From the NCBI GenBank assembly GCA_030527545.1, contig JAUNAP010000002.1:124001-188000 (forward strand): a stretch of 64,000 nucleotides of DNA, given 5' to 3'. Shown piece by piece: positions 25,034 to 34,109 of this stretch. A model generated the notes under the pieces. The model worked only from the letters and a program-made list of their open reading frames with translations, made no database searches and was not told the origin of the DNA. The number at the start of each line of letters is the position of its first letter. Position 1 is the first letter of the stretch. The position numbers were made by a program, and so were the translations under genes. This DNA comes from Actinomycetaceae bacterium. GTDB taxonomy: Bacteria; Actinomycetota; Actinomycetes; Actinomycetales; Actinomycetaceae.

Positions 25034-27442
25034 TTACTTGATGGAGGCCACAGGGGAGGCCTCGAGCCAGTCGAGGGTAAAGGACGAGAAATACAGTCCC
25101 TGCCACTCACGTTCCCAGAGAAGACCAATCGTCCCGTTCGGCAAGGCGGTCATGGCCTGATAGACGTAATGGCCGGGATTGAACGTCCGTGCCTTATGCC
25201 AGGTGCGCCCTCCATCGCGTGAGACTCGAATGATTCCCTGCCCGCGATAGGGGCGGTTCGAGCTCGCATTCGCGAAAATGATCGTTTTGTGATCGGCGCC
25301 AAGAGAAATGGCATTTGGCTGGCTGAACGGTTCGGGGACTGCCGGATCGAAGGTCGGGGCCGACCAGGTTGCGCCCCCATCCGTGGAACGGGAGACCCCG
25401 ATTCGTCGTCCAGGATTGAGGTTGCGCATGAACAACGTCAATTCATCGGTGCCTGACTGAACGACCGTGGCTTCGTGCAGCGACAGTGCGCTTCCCTTGA
25501 GGTGCTCAGATCCGGGGGTCGATCCGTTGACAACGCGCACATCGTTAGGGGAGGCGCCGCGATTCCACGTGATGCCATCGTCGTCAGAGTAAATGACGCC
25601 CGAGGAATAAACGTTGTTCGTATTGGAGTAGTAGACCGGAACGACCAGACGGCCCTTGTGCTGGCCCGAGTCGATGACGATACCGGTGCCCGGGCCGGTC
25701 CCCAGGAATTTCATCCACGGTTCTTTGACCTGGCTATTAATGAAACGGGGTGTGCTCCAGGTTTTGCCGTCGTCTTTCGACTGGGTGACGACGAGATAGG
25801 AGGTGTCGAGAATGTGGAGGCCTTCGTGGTTACATGCCGTCCCGCGAGAGGGCTCATAGTAGTTACCCACCTTGGCTCCGTCACGGTAGACGTCTCCGTT
25901 GGGGCGGGCACTCCAACCTGTCTTCTTGCCGTCTTCCGTCGTGACGCTACCATCGGTGCGCAAGGCGAAACGCTCACCGCTACAGGTGAAAAGCTGGAGC
26001 GTTCCGTCGGCGTTTTGCCCGGTACCTGCGGCATTATTAGGTTGCCCGATGCCGCCGGGGAAGAGATCGACGACCACCGTAATCACTCCGGTGTCGGGGT
26101 TTTGCAGGAGAACTGAATCGATCGTCGAAGCGGCTCGTTTGGCCTCCCCAGGAAGATCGATGATGGTCTCCACGTCCTGCCACGTCTTACCTTTATCGAA
26201 GGAACGGCGGATGACGAAGTTGATGTCATTGGGGCTGTCGTAGGCGCTGGCAACGCGCTGGTCGGCACCTGCAATGAGTGTTCCGTCTTTGGTGTAGAGC
26301 AACGACGGGATCCTGTAGGAAGCGGAGCCCGCGTAGCCTCGATCAAAGAGGGCGAGCTCATGGTGACGGCTGTAGCCGGCCAGTCGTTCAATCATGGCGT
26401 GGGGGAGCACGCCCGAGTACAGTGTCATTCGCACCTTTGACTCGATCGTGGTGACCTCGCCCAATGAGTGTGAGCTCAGGGTGCCTCGTCCGACATAGGT
26501 GCCGTCAGCGAACACGATGACTGAGTCATCTGAAACGGTGATGGTGATGCGCCGATCCCGGTCTGACCAGGTACCGGGAAGGGAGAGCTTATTCCCGCCC
26601 ATGGCGATTTCTAGGCCATTGCCGCGGTAGGAGGCGATCATAACGGCGGTGCTGCCGCGTTTGAGCGTGGCCAATTCAGCGTTAGCGCCCTGCGAAGAGG
26701 GAACGCTGAGATCTAGCGTGAGCGTACGCGACGCAAGCGCCTGATGGGCAGTATCTGTCACGGCAGCAGATGTCCCGTCGACGATCTGACACGCCTCAGG
26801 CAGCGGGGCTTCGGCGGAAAGCTCCGCCGCGTCAGCCGGCGTCGCCGAGATTGATACGGACTCGACGGTGCCAATCAGCTGCCATTGCGGGCCGTGATTA
26901 TCGACATTCGCACCGATTCGCGCGTCGGTGATAGTCGCGAGCGAGTTGAAGAACGCCTGCGAGGTCGTGGAATATACTTGCACGCCGTCGAGATACATGG
27001 AGGTCATCGCGTCGTCGACGACAATGGACGCAGTGTGCGTGAGACCGTCTGCGACGAAGGCATCTTCGCCGTCAAGGATGGCCTCGTAGGTGGTTCCCTT
27101 ATCGTCGCGGACCTCCCAGTAAAGGTGGCCTTTACTGACAGCAAGGGTGAGGTTTCGCGAGTCAACGGTCCGATCCGAGGCGGAAAAGAGCGCACCTACC
27201 CCGGTGGTCTGTGATGTCGAAAATGTGACGGAAAGGGTGCCGCGGGACATGTGGCGAATCTGGTCGATAGAGCCGTCCCAGACACGTCCTTCCCCCGTGC
27301 CATTGAAAGTGTGCGCCGCCATCGCGACTGCCGCGTGAGGCGTCGCAGCTTGTGAAGGTGCCGGGGGCAATGCGGCCATACAGAGCGTGGCCGCGACTCC
27401 GAGTGAAGCCAGCCGGTAGATCCAGGAAGAAGTCATCGTCAC
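25034..27442 (-). CDS. nanH: Secreted sialidase (GH33)
   Basis: 802 residues. It cleaves terminal sialic acid from host glycans outside the cell. Domains in order: Sec signal peptide (about 1-32, ending PSQAATPHA), a laminin-G/concanavalin-like region (about 45-215), a second jelly-roll-like stretch, then the six-bladed catalytic propeller from about residue 375. Seen there: the FRIP-type motif SYRIPSLLY, DQRVASAYDSPNDINFVIRRS, and five Asp boxes (SFDKGKTW, SKDDGKTW, SDDDGITW, STDGGATW, SRDGGRTW). There is no LPxTG anchor, so it should be released. It follows the other sialidase gene by two bases and is cotranscribed with it. Confidence 0.93.
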   Translation of the reverse strand: MTMTSSWIYRLASLGVAATLCMAALPPAPSQAATPHAAVAMAAHTFNGTGEGRVWDGSIDQIRHMSRGTLSVTFSTSQTTGVGALFSASDRTVDSRNLTLAVSKGHLYWEVRDDKGTTYEAILDGEDAFVADGLTHTASIVVDDAMTSMYLDGVQVYSTTSQAFFNSLATITDARIGANVDNHGPQWQLIGTVESVSISATPADAAELSAEAPLPEACQIVDGTSAAVTDTAHQALASRTLTLDLSVPSSQGANAELATLKRGSTAVMIASYRGNGLEIAMGGNKLSLPGTWSDRDRRITITVSDDSVIVFADGTYVGRGTLSSHSLGEVTTIESKVRMTLYSGVLPHAMIERLAGYSRHHELALFDRGYAGSASYRIPSLLYTKDGTLIAGADQRVASAYDSPNDINFVIRRSFDKGKTWQDVETIIDLPGEAKRAASTIDSVLLQNPDTGVITVVVDLFPGGIGQPNNAAGTGQNADGTLQLFTCSGERFALRTDGSVTTEDGKKTGWSARPNGDVYRDGAKVGNYYEPSRGTACNHEGLHILDTSYLVVTQSKDDGKTWSTPRFINSQVKEPWMKFLGTGPGTGIVIDSGQHKGRLVVPVYYSNTNNVYSSGVIYSDDDGITWNRGASPNDVRVVNGSTPGSEHLKGSALSLHEATVVQSGTDELTLFMRNLNPGRRIGVSRSTDGGATWSAPTFDPAVPEPFSQPNAISLGADHKTIIFANASSNRPYRGQGIIRVSRDGGRTWHKARTFNPGHYVYQAMTALPNGTIGLLWEREWQGLYFSSFTLDWLEASPVASIK

Positions 27443-27444
27443 TC

Positions 27445-29667
27445 CTAGTCAAACCAGGACAGGGGGATGCGGGTGAAGTACAGGCCTTGCCACTCGTTTT
27501 CCCACAGCAAGCCGATCTCGTTGCTCGGCAGCCACGTCATCGATTGGTACACGTAGTGGCCAGGGTTGAAGGTGCGGCTGACGGGCCATGTTGCGCCGCG
27601 ATCTTTCGAAAGGCGCAATACGCCATTGCCACGATACGGCATGAGCTGAGAGGCGTTGGCGAAGACGTAGACGGGTTCCCCGTCTACCCCTGGGACCTCA
27701 ATGGCGTTGGGTTGGGAGAAGATCTCCGTAAGGTCGTCGTGATAGGAGACGTCCCCCCACGTCTCGCCGCCATCATCGGAGAAAGCCTGGCCCACACGCC
27801 CGGAGGGGTGCTGGTTGCGCATGAGAACGAGGAGGCGGCCGTCTGGGAGCTCGAGGAGCGTCGACTCGTGTGTCGACGCCTCGTCGTTGTCGAGGGTACG
27901 CGAGTCGAGGGTGTCACCGTTGTATACGCGCCCGTCATTAGGCGAGGCGCCACGCTTCCAGGTTGCGCCGTGGTCATCAGAGAAAATGACGGCGGCGGAA
28001 AAGTGCTTGGTGATATCGCCCGAATAGTAGACAGGGATGACGAGGCGTCCCTTGTGCTTACCTCGGCGGAGTTGAAGCCCCGTGCCAGGCGATGTGCCAA
28101 GGAAGGCCATCCAGTCTTCTTTCAAGGACGAGTTCAAGAATTTGGGCTGCGACCAGGTCTTGCCTTCATCCTCCGACGTGATGTGAACAAGATACGACGT
28201 GCGGGCCGTGAGAAGCGTCTGGTCAGGATCGACCCCGTCCTTGAGATAGATATTCCCGCCCGGCTTGCCGTGATGCGTGACGGTGCCATCATCGGACACC
28301 GTATAGTCCGTGGCCTCGCCGTCGCGAGTGACCACCGAGCCATCGTCGAGCAGAACGTAGTCCTTGCCCTCAGCATCGAAGAGCAGCAGATGCCCCTTGT
28401 CGTCCATGCCGACCCCGTGCTCATTATTGGGCTGGCCGATTCCGCCAGGGAAATGATCAATGAGGCAGTGAACGACACCCGTTTCGGAGTCGTACACGGT
28501 GCACGAGTCGATGACGGAAGCGCCGTCAGCGCCCTCGCCCGGGTATTTGAGGACGGTCTGGACATCGTCCCATGTGAGGCCGCCATCCTCTGAGCGGCGG
28601 ATAACAAAGTTGATGTCGTTTGGAGAATCGTTGGCAATGGTCGTGCGCTGGTCGGCGCCGGCAATGACGACTCCCGAGGGCAGTGCGAGCAGCGACGGAA
28701 TGCGGTAGCTGATCGAGCCTTCGAGACCTCGGTCGAAGAGGGCGTGTGTGGGTAGAGGGGAGACGTGCGAGAGACGCTTGATCTGACCCTCGGTGAGTGG
28801 AGTGGGGTAGATGGCTGCCTTGGAGACCTCGCCGAAGAGGCGAGAACCATGGATGTCCTGCCCGATCATGATGCTGTCGATACCCGTAATATCGCCAAAG
28901 AATGCCTGGCCGGGGATGCGAGCCTCCCGAAAACCGTCGACGTAGAGGTCGATTGCGCCTTCGCCGGCGCGGACGACAACATCATGCCACTCGCCGTCGG
29001 CCCAATCGCCGCTGCACGACCAGCTTCGCCATTCACCCTCTTGGGTCAGTACCGCGTAGGTCAACTCCGTCGCGTCGATGCTTACCTTGAGGCGTTCGAC
29101 GTCACCGGCACCTGCCGACAGCATCGTGCCGCCCTGCCCGATGCCGCGCACCCGGAAGCGCGTGTATGCCGTTCCCGAAATGAGTGTTCCCACCCTGCGG
29201 GTGTCGAAGTCAGAAAGGTGGTTGCCGGCAAACTGAACGAGAGGAGTTGCCACTGGTGCGTAGGCGAGGGCCTCTTCGTCCGTCAATACGGACTCGTGAA
29301 TGGCGACGTCGGTTACCTCTGTGACTCCTTCGGCGATGTCTACACTCGTGGCCTCAAGGCTGCCGAGGAAGATGGTCGCTGTCCCGCAGAAGGCCAGATA
29401 GCCGTCGAGGTAGAACTTTGTGCCCTCCTCGCCGACCGTGAGCGCGAAGCTGTGCCAAGTACCGTCTGTGACGGTGGTCGCGTCCTCGACGTCGAGTACC
29501 TGTTCGCGTTCCGGAGTGCGGGAGGTGATAACGGGGTGATCTTCGATGATCGCGACCTTCAAGATGCCGTGATCGGATTGGGCGACAACGAGGTCCGCAT
29601 CAGCTGTGGTGCGGAAGCGGCCCGTGATGGAGCCGGAGGGTAGCGGTTGACAAGGAAGAGTGGACAA
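27445..29667 (-). CDS. Sialidase (GH33) without a signal peptide
   Basis: 740 residues, related to its downstream neighbour along the whole length: two lectin-like jelly-roll regions (about 10-270), then the propeller with SYRIPSLLAL, DQRTTIANDSPNDINFVIRRS and Asp boxes SEDGGLTW, SEDEGKTW, SDDHGATW, SDDGGETW, SKDRGATW. It starts directly with the first lectin-like domain. The start is TTG at 29667 with AAGGAG six bases upstream. An in-frame stop at 29710-29712 leaves no room for a signal peptide, so the enzyme is probably cytoplasmic, acting on imported sialyl-oligosaccharides, unless exported by another route. First gene of the two-sialidase operon. Confidence 0.9.
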   Translation of the reverse strand: MSTLPCQPLPSGSITGRFRTTADADLVVAQSDHGILKVAIIEDHPVITSRTPEREQVLDVEDATTVTDGTWHSFALTVGEEGTKFYLDGYLAFCGTATIFLGSLEATSVDIAEGVTEVTDVAIHESVLTDEEALAYAPVATPLVQFAGNHLSDFDTRRVGTLISGTAYTRFRVRGIGQGGTMLSAGAGDVERLKVSIDATELTYAVLTQEGEWRSWSCSGDWADGEWHDVVVRAGEGAIDLYVDGFREARIPGQAFFGDITGIDSIMIGQDIHGSRLFGEVSKAAIYPTPLTEGQIKRLSHVSPLPTHALFDRGLEGSISYRIPSLLALPSGVVIAGADQRTTIANDSPNDINFVIRRSEDGGLTWDDVQTVLKYPGEGADGASVIDSCTVYDSETGVVHCLIDHFPGGIGQPNNEHGVGMDDKGHLLLFDAEGKDYVLLDDGSVVTRDGEATDYTVSDDGTVTHHGKPGGNIYLKDGVDPDQTLLTARTSYLVHITSEDEGKTWSQPKFLNSSLKEDWMAFLGTSPGTGLQLRRGKHKGRLVIPVYYSGDITKHFSAAVIFSDDHGATWKRGASPNDGRVYNGDTLDSRTLDNDEASTHESTLLELPDGRLLVLMRNQHPSGRVGQAFSDDGGETWGDVSYHDDLTEIFSQPNAIEVPGVDGEPVYVFANASQLMPYRGNGVLRLSKDRGATWPVSRTFNPGHYVYQSMTWLPSNEIGLLWENEWQGLYFTRIPLSWFD

Positions 29668-29730
29668 TCTGTGCTCCTTGAGTGTTGAGAGCGACCATGC
29701 TCTGCGGTGTTACGCGATCATGGTAGCACA

Positions 29731-29761
29731 CATCAGACGTTAGATGATATGATGTCTGCGT
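29731..29761. promoter_or_regulatory. Divergent regulatory region between sialidase operon and nanT
   Basis: Contains CATCAGAC (29731-29738), the imperfect palindrome ATCAGACGTTAGAT (29732-29745), an inverted CAGAC...GTCTG pair (29734-29738, 29754-29758) and TATGAT (29748-29753), a possible -10 box. A closely similar stretch lies upstream of the GntR regulator gene at 38851-38875. Confidence 0.5.
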
Positions 29762-29831
29762 TGCTGCCTGTGGCGGCACCGCTCCCCACTGGATGGCGCA
29801 CTGCCCCCTGACTGAGAAAGGACGTTCATAG

Positions 29832-31307
29832 ATGAACGCAACGACAACCCGCCAAAGATGGTGGACCTACCTGAGTAAAGAGGATTGGAAGGCCTTCTTT
29901 GCTGCATGGCTCGGAGTCCTCCTTGACGGCTATGATTTCGTGCTTATTGCCTTCGCCCTTCCCCTGATTATCGAATCTTTCCAGCTGTCGCTCGTTGAGG
30001 GTGCCGCACTCATCTCTGCAGCCTTCGTGTCGCGCTGGCTTGGTGGCCTTTTGTTGGGGGCTGTTGGCGATAAGTGGGGACGTAAGCCAGCGATGGTCCT
30101 CTCGATCCTCATGTTCGCAGTGGGCTCTGTTGCGTGCGCCTTCGCGCCAACGTACTGGTTCCTCTTTGTTTTCCGTCTGATCATTGGCTTCGCCATGGCG
30201 GGCGAATACTCGGCCTCGGCGGCCTACGTCATTGAATCCTGGCCGGTTCATATGCGCAATAAGGCCTCGGGCTTCCTTCTTTCTGGCTACGCTTTTGGTG
30301 TCATCTTGGCTGCTCAGGTCGATAAGTACCTGGTGACGTGGGTGGAGTCGTGGCACCCTGGCTGGGGCTGGCGCGCTCTGTTCTTGACCGGCATTGTCCC
30401 GATTCTCGTGGCAATTTACATGAGGCGACGTCTGCCTGAGGCCAACGACTGGGAGGAGACCCAAAAGTCCACCAAGAAGGAGGATGACATGCTTGACATC
30501 CTCTTCGGCGGGAGAGGTAAAGTCCTCAATATCGTGGGCGTCATCGCGGCGTGTATCGCACTTGGCGTCATCTTTATGGAGGTCTCGTCCTCGATCTACG
30601 TGCTCGCCCTGTGTGGCGTGATCGCGGCAGCCGTCTTCATCGGGTTCGTTGTTCAGTTCGACCGTAAGCGCTGGGTCATCGGTGTGGCCATCATGATCGC
30701 GATCTTCGCTAGCTTCATGTACACGTGGCCGATTCAGGGCCTGTTGCCGACCTACCTCACCGATATTGGAATGGACAAGGATACGGTCGCGAATATCGTC
30801 TCCTTCGCCGGTCTCGGGAATGCCTGCGGATACATTATCGCCGGCTTCATGGGAGATCTTGTCGGCATGCGCAGGTGGTACGCGATCAGCCTCATTCTTT
30901 CCCAGATTATCGTCGTGCCTTTGTTTACGCAGACGGGTGGGATTGTCGTCCTCGTGGCCGCCCTGCTCTTCTTCCAGCAGATGTTCGGGCAAGGGGTGTC
31001 GGGGCTGTTGCCGAAGTGGGTGGCCTCTTACTTCCCCGTTGAAAAGCGTGCGGCCGGGCTCGGCTTCTGCTACAACGTTGGCGCCCTGGGCGGCGCGGTT
31101 GGCCCGGTGATGGGGGCTGCGATTGCGGCAAAGGTGTCGCTTGGCGCCTCTCTTGCGATCATGTCGGTCGGATTCGCGTCGGTCGTGGTCATCTCAATCG
31201 CCTTCAACATTCCCAAGCGCTTGCAAAAGCTCGTGGATGCCACGGCGGTTCGCCCGGAGGATGGCGAGGATGAGACCATCGCAGCGATCGCGGCTAAGGA
31301 GGAGTAA
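29832..31307 (+). CDS. nanT: Sialic acid MFS transporter, NanT-like
   Basis: 491 residues with about 12-14 membrane segments. It shows the NanT pattern: WKAFFAAWLGVLLDGYDFVLIAFALPL at the start, GAALISAAFVSRWLGG, GDKWGRKPAMV (motif A), GFAMAGEYSASAAYVIESWPVHMRNKASGFLLSG and a hydrophilic central loop before two extra helices. NanT is a proton-coupled importer of Neu5Ac. It is divergent from the sialidase operon and has a homologue-independent ABC importer nearby, so this cell would have two entry routes. The next gene starts three bases after its stop. Confidence 0.88.
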   Translation: MNATTTRQRWWTYLSKEDWKAFFAAWLGVLLDGYDFVLIAFALPLIIESFQLSLVEGAALISAAFVSRWLGGLLLGAVGDKWGRKPAMVLSILMFAVGSVACAFAPTYWFLFVFRLIIGFAMAGEYSASAAYVIESWPVHMRNKASGFLLSGYAFGVILAAQVDKYLVTWVESWHPGWGWRALFLTGIVPILVAIYMRRRLPEANDWEETQKSTKKEDDMLDILFGGRGKVLNIVGVIAACIALGVIFMEVSSSIYVLALCGVIAAAVFIGFVVQFDRKRWVIGVAIMIAIFASFMYTWPIQGLLPTYLTDIGMDKDTVANIVSFAGLGNACGYIIAGFMGDLVGMRRWYAISLILSQIIVVPLFTQTGGIVVLVAALLFFQQMFGQGVSGLLPKWVASYFPVEKRAAGLGFCYNVGALGGAVGPVMGAAIAAKVSLGASLAIMSVGFASVVVISIAFNIPKRLQKLVDATAVRPEDGEDETIAAIAAKEE

Positions 31308-31310
31308 GGC

Positions 31311-32210
31311 ATGAGTGTCTTTCCCTTTATCGTCGGCGCCTACGCCTCCCTGCCCGAGGGGCGCGAGCGCCAGGAGACGTACTATCGGATGCTCGCGGAC
31401 CTCGAATGGGTCAGTGGCATCGAGATTCCCTACCCTGGCGATCTTGCCGAGAATTGGCAGTGGCTACTCGAGTGCCTTCCCCAGCATTGGGAGGCTTCCA
31501 CGATCACCGCGATCCCGGGGACAATGGTGACGATCGGAAAGAACCCGCGTTTCGGTCTCGCCAGTGCCGACCCCGAGGGGCGCCGGGCCGCACTCGAGTT
31601 CACCGAGAGGATCCGCGAGGTTGTCTTGCGGATGGCTGACAAACGCGGCGCGACAGTGATCTCGCGTGTCCAGGTGCACTCCGGCCCCACCGGGGAGGCT
31701 CACGCCGATGCCTATCTTGACAGTCTCGGCGAGCTTAGCGAGCGCGAGTGGGCGGGTGCACGCATCGTCACCGAGCACTGCGATGCACCCCGCGAGGGCA
31801 GGAAGCCCGAGAAGGGGTTCCTCGAGATCGATGATGAAATCTCGATTGCCAGCCACACCGGCACGGGGATCCACATCAACTGGGGGCGTTCATGCCTCGA
31901 GGAACGCGACCCATCCGCGCCATTGCGACACGTCGAGGCAGCAGCTCGGGCCCACGTCCTCGAGGGCGTCCTCCTTTCGGGTGCGGGCCCCGAGGCGACG
32001 CAGTACGGCTACGAGTGGATCGACGGGCACCTGCCCGCTACGTCCGACGAGCCGACGTCCCTCATGACCCTCGAGCGCATCGGCGAGGCCGCGCGCGCGG
32101 CCCGCGATGGTGGCGCCGCCTACCTCGGGGCGAAGATCTGCGTTCCCGCTCGCGCGAGCCTCGAGGAACGCATCGCCATGATCGCACGTATTCACGACGC
32201 GGCGAGGTGA
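31311..32210 (+). CDS. DUF4862-like uncharacterised protein of the sialic acid operon
   Basis: 299 residues, soluble, no signal peptide. I recall this pattern as the DUF4862 family, a predicted TIM-barrel related to xylose-isomerase-like enzymes, but that is from memory. Seen: FIVGAYASLPEGRERQETYY, GIEIPYPGDLAENW, TAIPGTMVTIGKNPRFGLAS, RVQVHSGPTG, RIVTEHCDA, EIDDEISIASHTGTGIHINWGRS, and LGAKICVPARASLEERIAMI. The conserved His, Glu and Asp residues fit a metal-dependent sugar isomerase or mutarotase. It is three bases after nanT and clearly cotranscribed, so it should act on imported sialic acid or a derivative. Confidence 0.7.
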   Translation: MSVFPFIVGAYASLPEGRERQETYYRMLADLEWVSGIEIPYPGDLAENWQWLLECLPQHWEASTITAIPGTMVTIGKNPRFGLASADPEGRRAALEFTERIREVVLRMADKRGATVISRVQVHSGPTGEAHADAYLDSLGELSEREWAGARIVTEHCDAPREGRKPEKGFLEIDDEISIASHTGTGIHINWGRSCLEERDPSAPLRHVEAAARAHVLEGVLLSGAGPEATQYGYEWIDGHLPATSDEPTSLMTLERIGEAARAARDGGAAYLGAKICVPARASLEERIAMIARIHDAAR

Positions 32211-32242
32211 CGTGGATGCGGCGCAGTGATCGCTGAAGCCGC

Positions 32243-32267
32243 GGCCCCGCCCCGTGTGGGCGGGGCC
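32243..32267 (+). terminator. Terminator-like hairpin after the nanT operon
   Basis: GGCCCCGCCC (32243-32252) pairs perfectly with GGGCGGGGCC (32258-32267) around a 5-base loop, about 33 bases after the DUF4862-like gene. No T-run. Confidence 0.55.
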
Positions 32268-32380
32268 GGTCGGTGCGAGCCGGGAGGACAGGCTTCTACA
32301 TTCTCCGGATGCGTAAGGGCTGAATGAAAGCCTTTGTGTGCTTGCGCGTGCCAACAGAACAGTGTTAGCCTTGTAGAGCA

Positions 32381-32443
32381 AAACATCAGACATCTGATTG
32401 ATCGGCGCCTGTCACACGGACGCGGCAGGCGCGTCTGATGTTT
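32381..32443 (+). promoter_or_regulatory. Operator-like palindromes upstream of siaE
   Basis: Palindrome ATCAGACATCTGAT (32385-32398, six-base arms ATCAGA/TCTGAT). In addition AAACATCAGA (32381-32390) is perfectly inverted as TCTGATGTTT (32434-32443). They sit 30-90 bases before the siaE start, in the region expected for promoter and 5' leader. Likely a binding site for the local GntR regulator. Confidence 0.55.
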
Positions 32444-32471
32444 CTCCACACCAACCGAAGGAGTAGTGGCA

Positions 32472-34040
32472 ATGAAGCGACTCACGCAGCGTTGCGTCGC
32501 AACCGTCGCGCTCGGCGCGACAGCAGCACTCGCCTTGTCCGCGTGCGGATCCGGTGGCTCATCGTCCTCGGGTTCCTCTGAGTCGGCCTCGGCCAAGGGT
32601 GACGGCACGATCACGGCGGCCGTCGCCTACGAAAACGACAACTTCAACCCCATTTCGGCCTCGTCCGCCCTCGTCCTTGGTGCCAACTGGCACGTCATGG
32701 AGGGCCTCTACGAGCTCGATATGACCGACTTCAAGCCGTACAAGGCCCTCGCGGCCGAAGACGAGCCGACGAAGATTTCCGACACCGAATACGAGGTCAA
32801 GCTCCGCGAGGGTGCCAAGTACTCCGACGGCAACGAGGTGAAGGCCGCCGATCTCGTCAACTCTTTCGAGAAGAACACGGCCGAGGGTGGCCTCTACGGT
32901 CCCATGCTGTCGTTCATCGAATCGATGAGCGCCAAGGACGACCAGACGGTCTCGATCAAACTCAAGTACCCCTTCGCGGCTCTCAAGGAGCGCCTCTCGC
33001 TCGTCAAGGCCTTCCCCGCCTCGGCCACGGATGACGACCTCATCCACCCGATCGGTTCCGGCCCCTACAAGTACGACAAGATCGACAAGTCCGCCGTGGA
33101 CTTCTCGAAGAACGAGAACTACAACGGCGACCGCGAAGCCAAGACCGCGAAGATGCACTGGGACGTCATCAAGGACGACACGGCCCGCTCCACGGCCGTC
33201 CAGTCCGGCACCGCCCAGGTCATGGAGGCCGTTCCGGCCGCGATGAAGAACACGGTCGAATCCGGTGGCGCCAAGGTCGAGTCCGTCCAGGGCTTCGGTC
33301 TGCCCTTCCTCATGTTCAACACGAAGAAGGCACCCTTCGACAACGAAAAGGTCCGCCAGGCCTTCTTCTACGCGATCGACGTCGACAAGCTCATCAAGAA
33401 CGCGATGAGCGGCGAGGCTACCGCTGCCACCTCGTTCCTGCCTGAGAATCACCCCAACTACCACAAGGCCAAGAACGTCTACACCCACGATGCCGACAAG
33501 GCCAAGTCGCTTCTGTCCGAGGCCGGAGTCTCCGGGCTGTCGATCACGCTGCTGACAACCGACCACCCGTGGATCACGGCTCTCGCCCCCCAGATCAAGA
33601 ACGACCTCGACGCGATCGGCATTAACACGACGATTAAGTCCGAGGCCTCGGCTTCGCTTTACGCCAACAACACGGACGTTGACAACCCCACCTTCGATGT
33701 CGTTCTCGCCCCCGGTGACCCCTCGGTCTTCGGTAACGACCCCGACCTCCTCCTCAACTGGTGGTACGGCGATGGCACGTGGACGCAGAAGCGCACCCAG
33801 TGGAAGGACTCGGAGGGCTTCACGAAGCTCCACGAGCTCATGCAAACCGCTGTCACCTCGACCGGCGACACGCAGCAGCAGGCGTGGAACGACGCCTTCG
33901 ATCTCCTCTCGGAGCAGGTGCCGCTCTACCCGCTCTTCCACAAGACGGTTGCGACCGCCTACTTCGGTGACCAGCTGACGAACTTCAAGCCCATCTCGAC
34001 GACGGGCCTGTACTTCCTCGGCGTCGGCTCCACCAAGTAA
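32472..34040 (+). CDS. siaE: Sialic acid ABC transporter substrate-binding lipoprotein (SBP family 5)
   Basis: 522 residues of the DppA/OppA-type (family 5) binding proteins. Seen: lipoprotein signal with lipobox LSAC (Cys near residue 25), an S/G-rich linker, then VAYENDNFNPISASSALVLGANWHVMEGLYELD, KLREGAKYSDGNEVKAADLVNSFEK, and PIGSGPYKYDKIDK, all standard for the family. Most relatives bind peptides, but a sialic acid subset (Haemophilus SatA, Corynebacterium SiaE) has exactly this gene order. ATG 32472 has AAGGAG nine bases upstream; GTG 32466 is too close. The locus decides the substrate call. Confidence 0.78.
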   Translation: MKRLTQRCVATVALGATAALALSACGSGGSSSSGSSESASAKGDGTITAAVAYENDNFNPISASSALVLGANWHVMEGLYELDMTDFKPYKALAAEDEPTKISDTEYEVKLREGAKYSDGNEVKAADLVNSFEKNTAEGGLYGPMLSFIESMSAKDDQTVSIKLKYPFAALKERLSLVKAFPASATDDDLIHPIGSGPYKYDKIDKSAVDFSKNENYNGDREAKTAKMHWDVIKDDTARSTAVQSGTAQVMEAVPAAMKNTVESGGAKVESVQGFGLPFLMFNTKKAPFDNEKVRQAFFYAIDVDKLIKNAMSGEATAATSFLPENHPNYHKAKNVYTHDADKAKSLLSEAGVSGLSITLLTTDHPWITALAPQIKNDLDAIGINTTIKSEASASLYANNTDVDNPTFDVVLAPGDPSVFGNDPDLLLNWWYGDGTWTQKRTQWKDSEGFTKLHELMQTAVTSTGDTQQQAWNDAFDLLSEQVPLYPLFHKTVATAYFGDQLTNFKPISTTGLYFLGVGSTK

Positions 34041-34046
34041 TCTGTT

Positions 34047-34083
34047 CCAAGCCCGGGCTGGCCGGAAGCTGGCCCGGGCTTGG
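34047..34083 (+). terminator. Intercistronic hairpin between siaE and siaF
   Basis: CCAAGCCCGGGC (34047-34058) pairs perfectly with GCCCGGGCTTGG (34072-34083); the stem can be extended inward. No T-run. Such hairpins after a binding-protein gene usually protect its mRNA and lower expression of the permease genes. Confidence 0.6.
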
Positions 34084-34109
34084 TGTAGCTTCAGCGAAGG
34101 TTCTCCGTC

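Noticed and set aside
32559..33941. 460-codon open frame on the minus strand opposite siaE
   Set aside because: Shadow of a highly biased gene; its product is a low-complexity Val/Leu/Arg/Glu string without domains.
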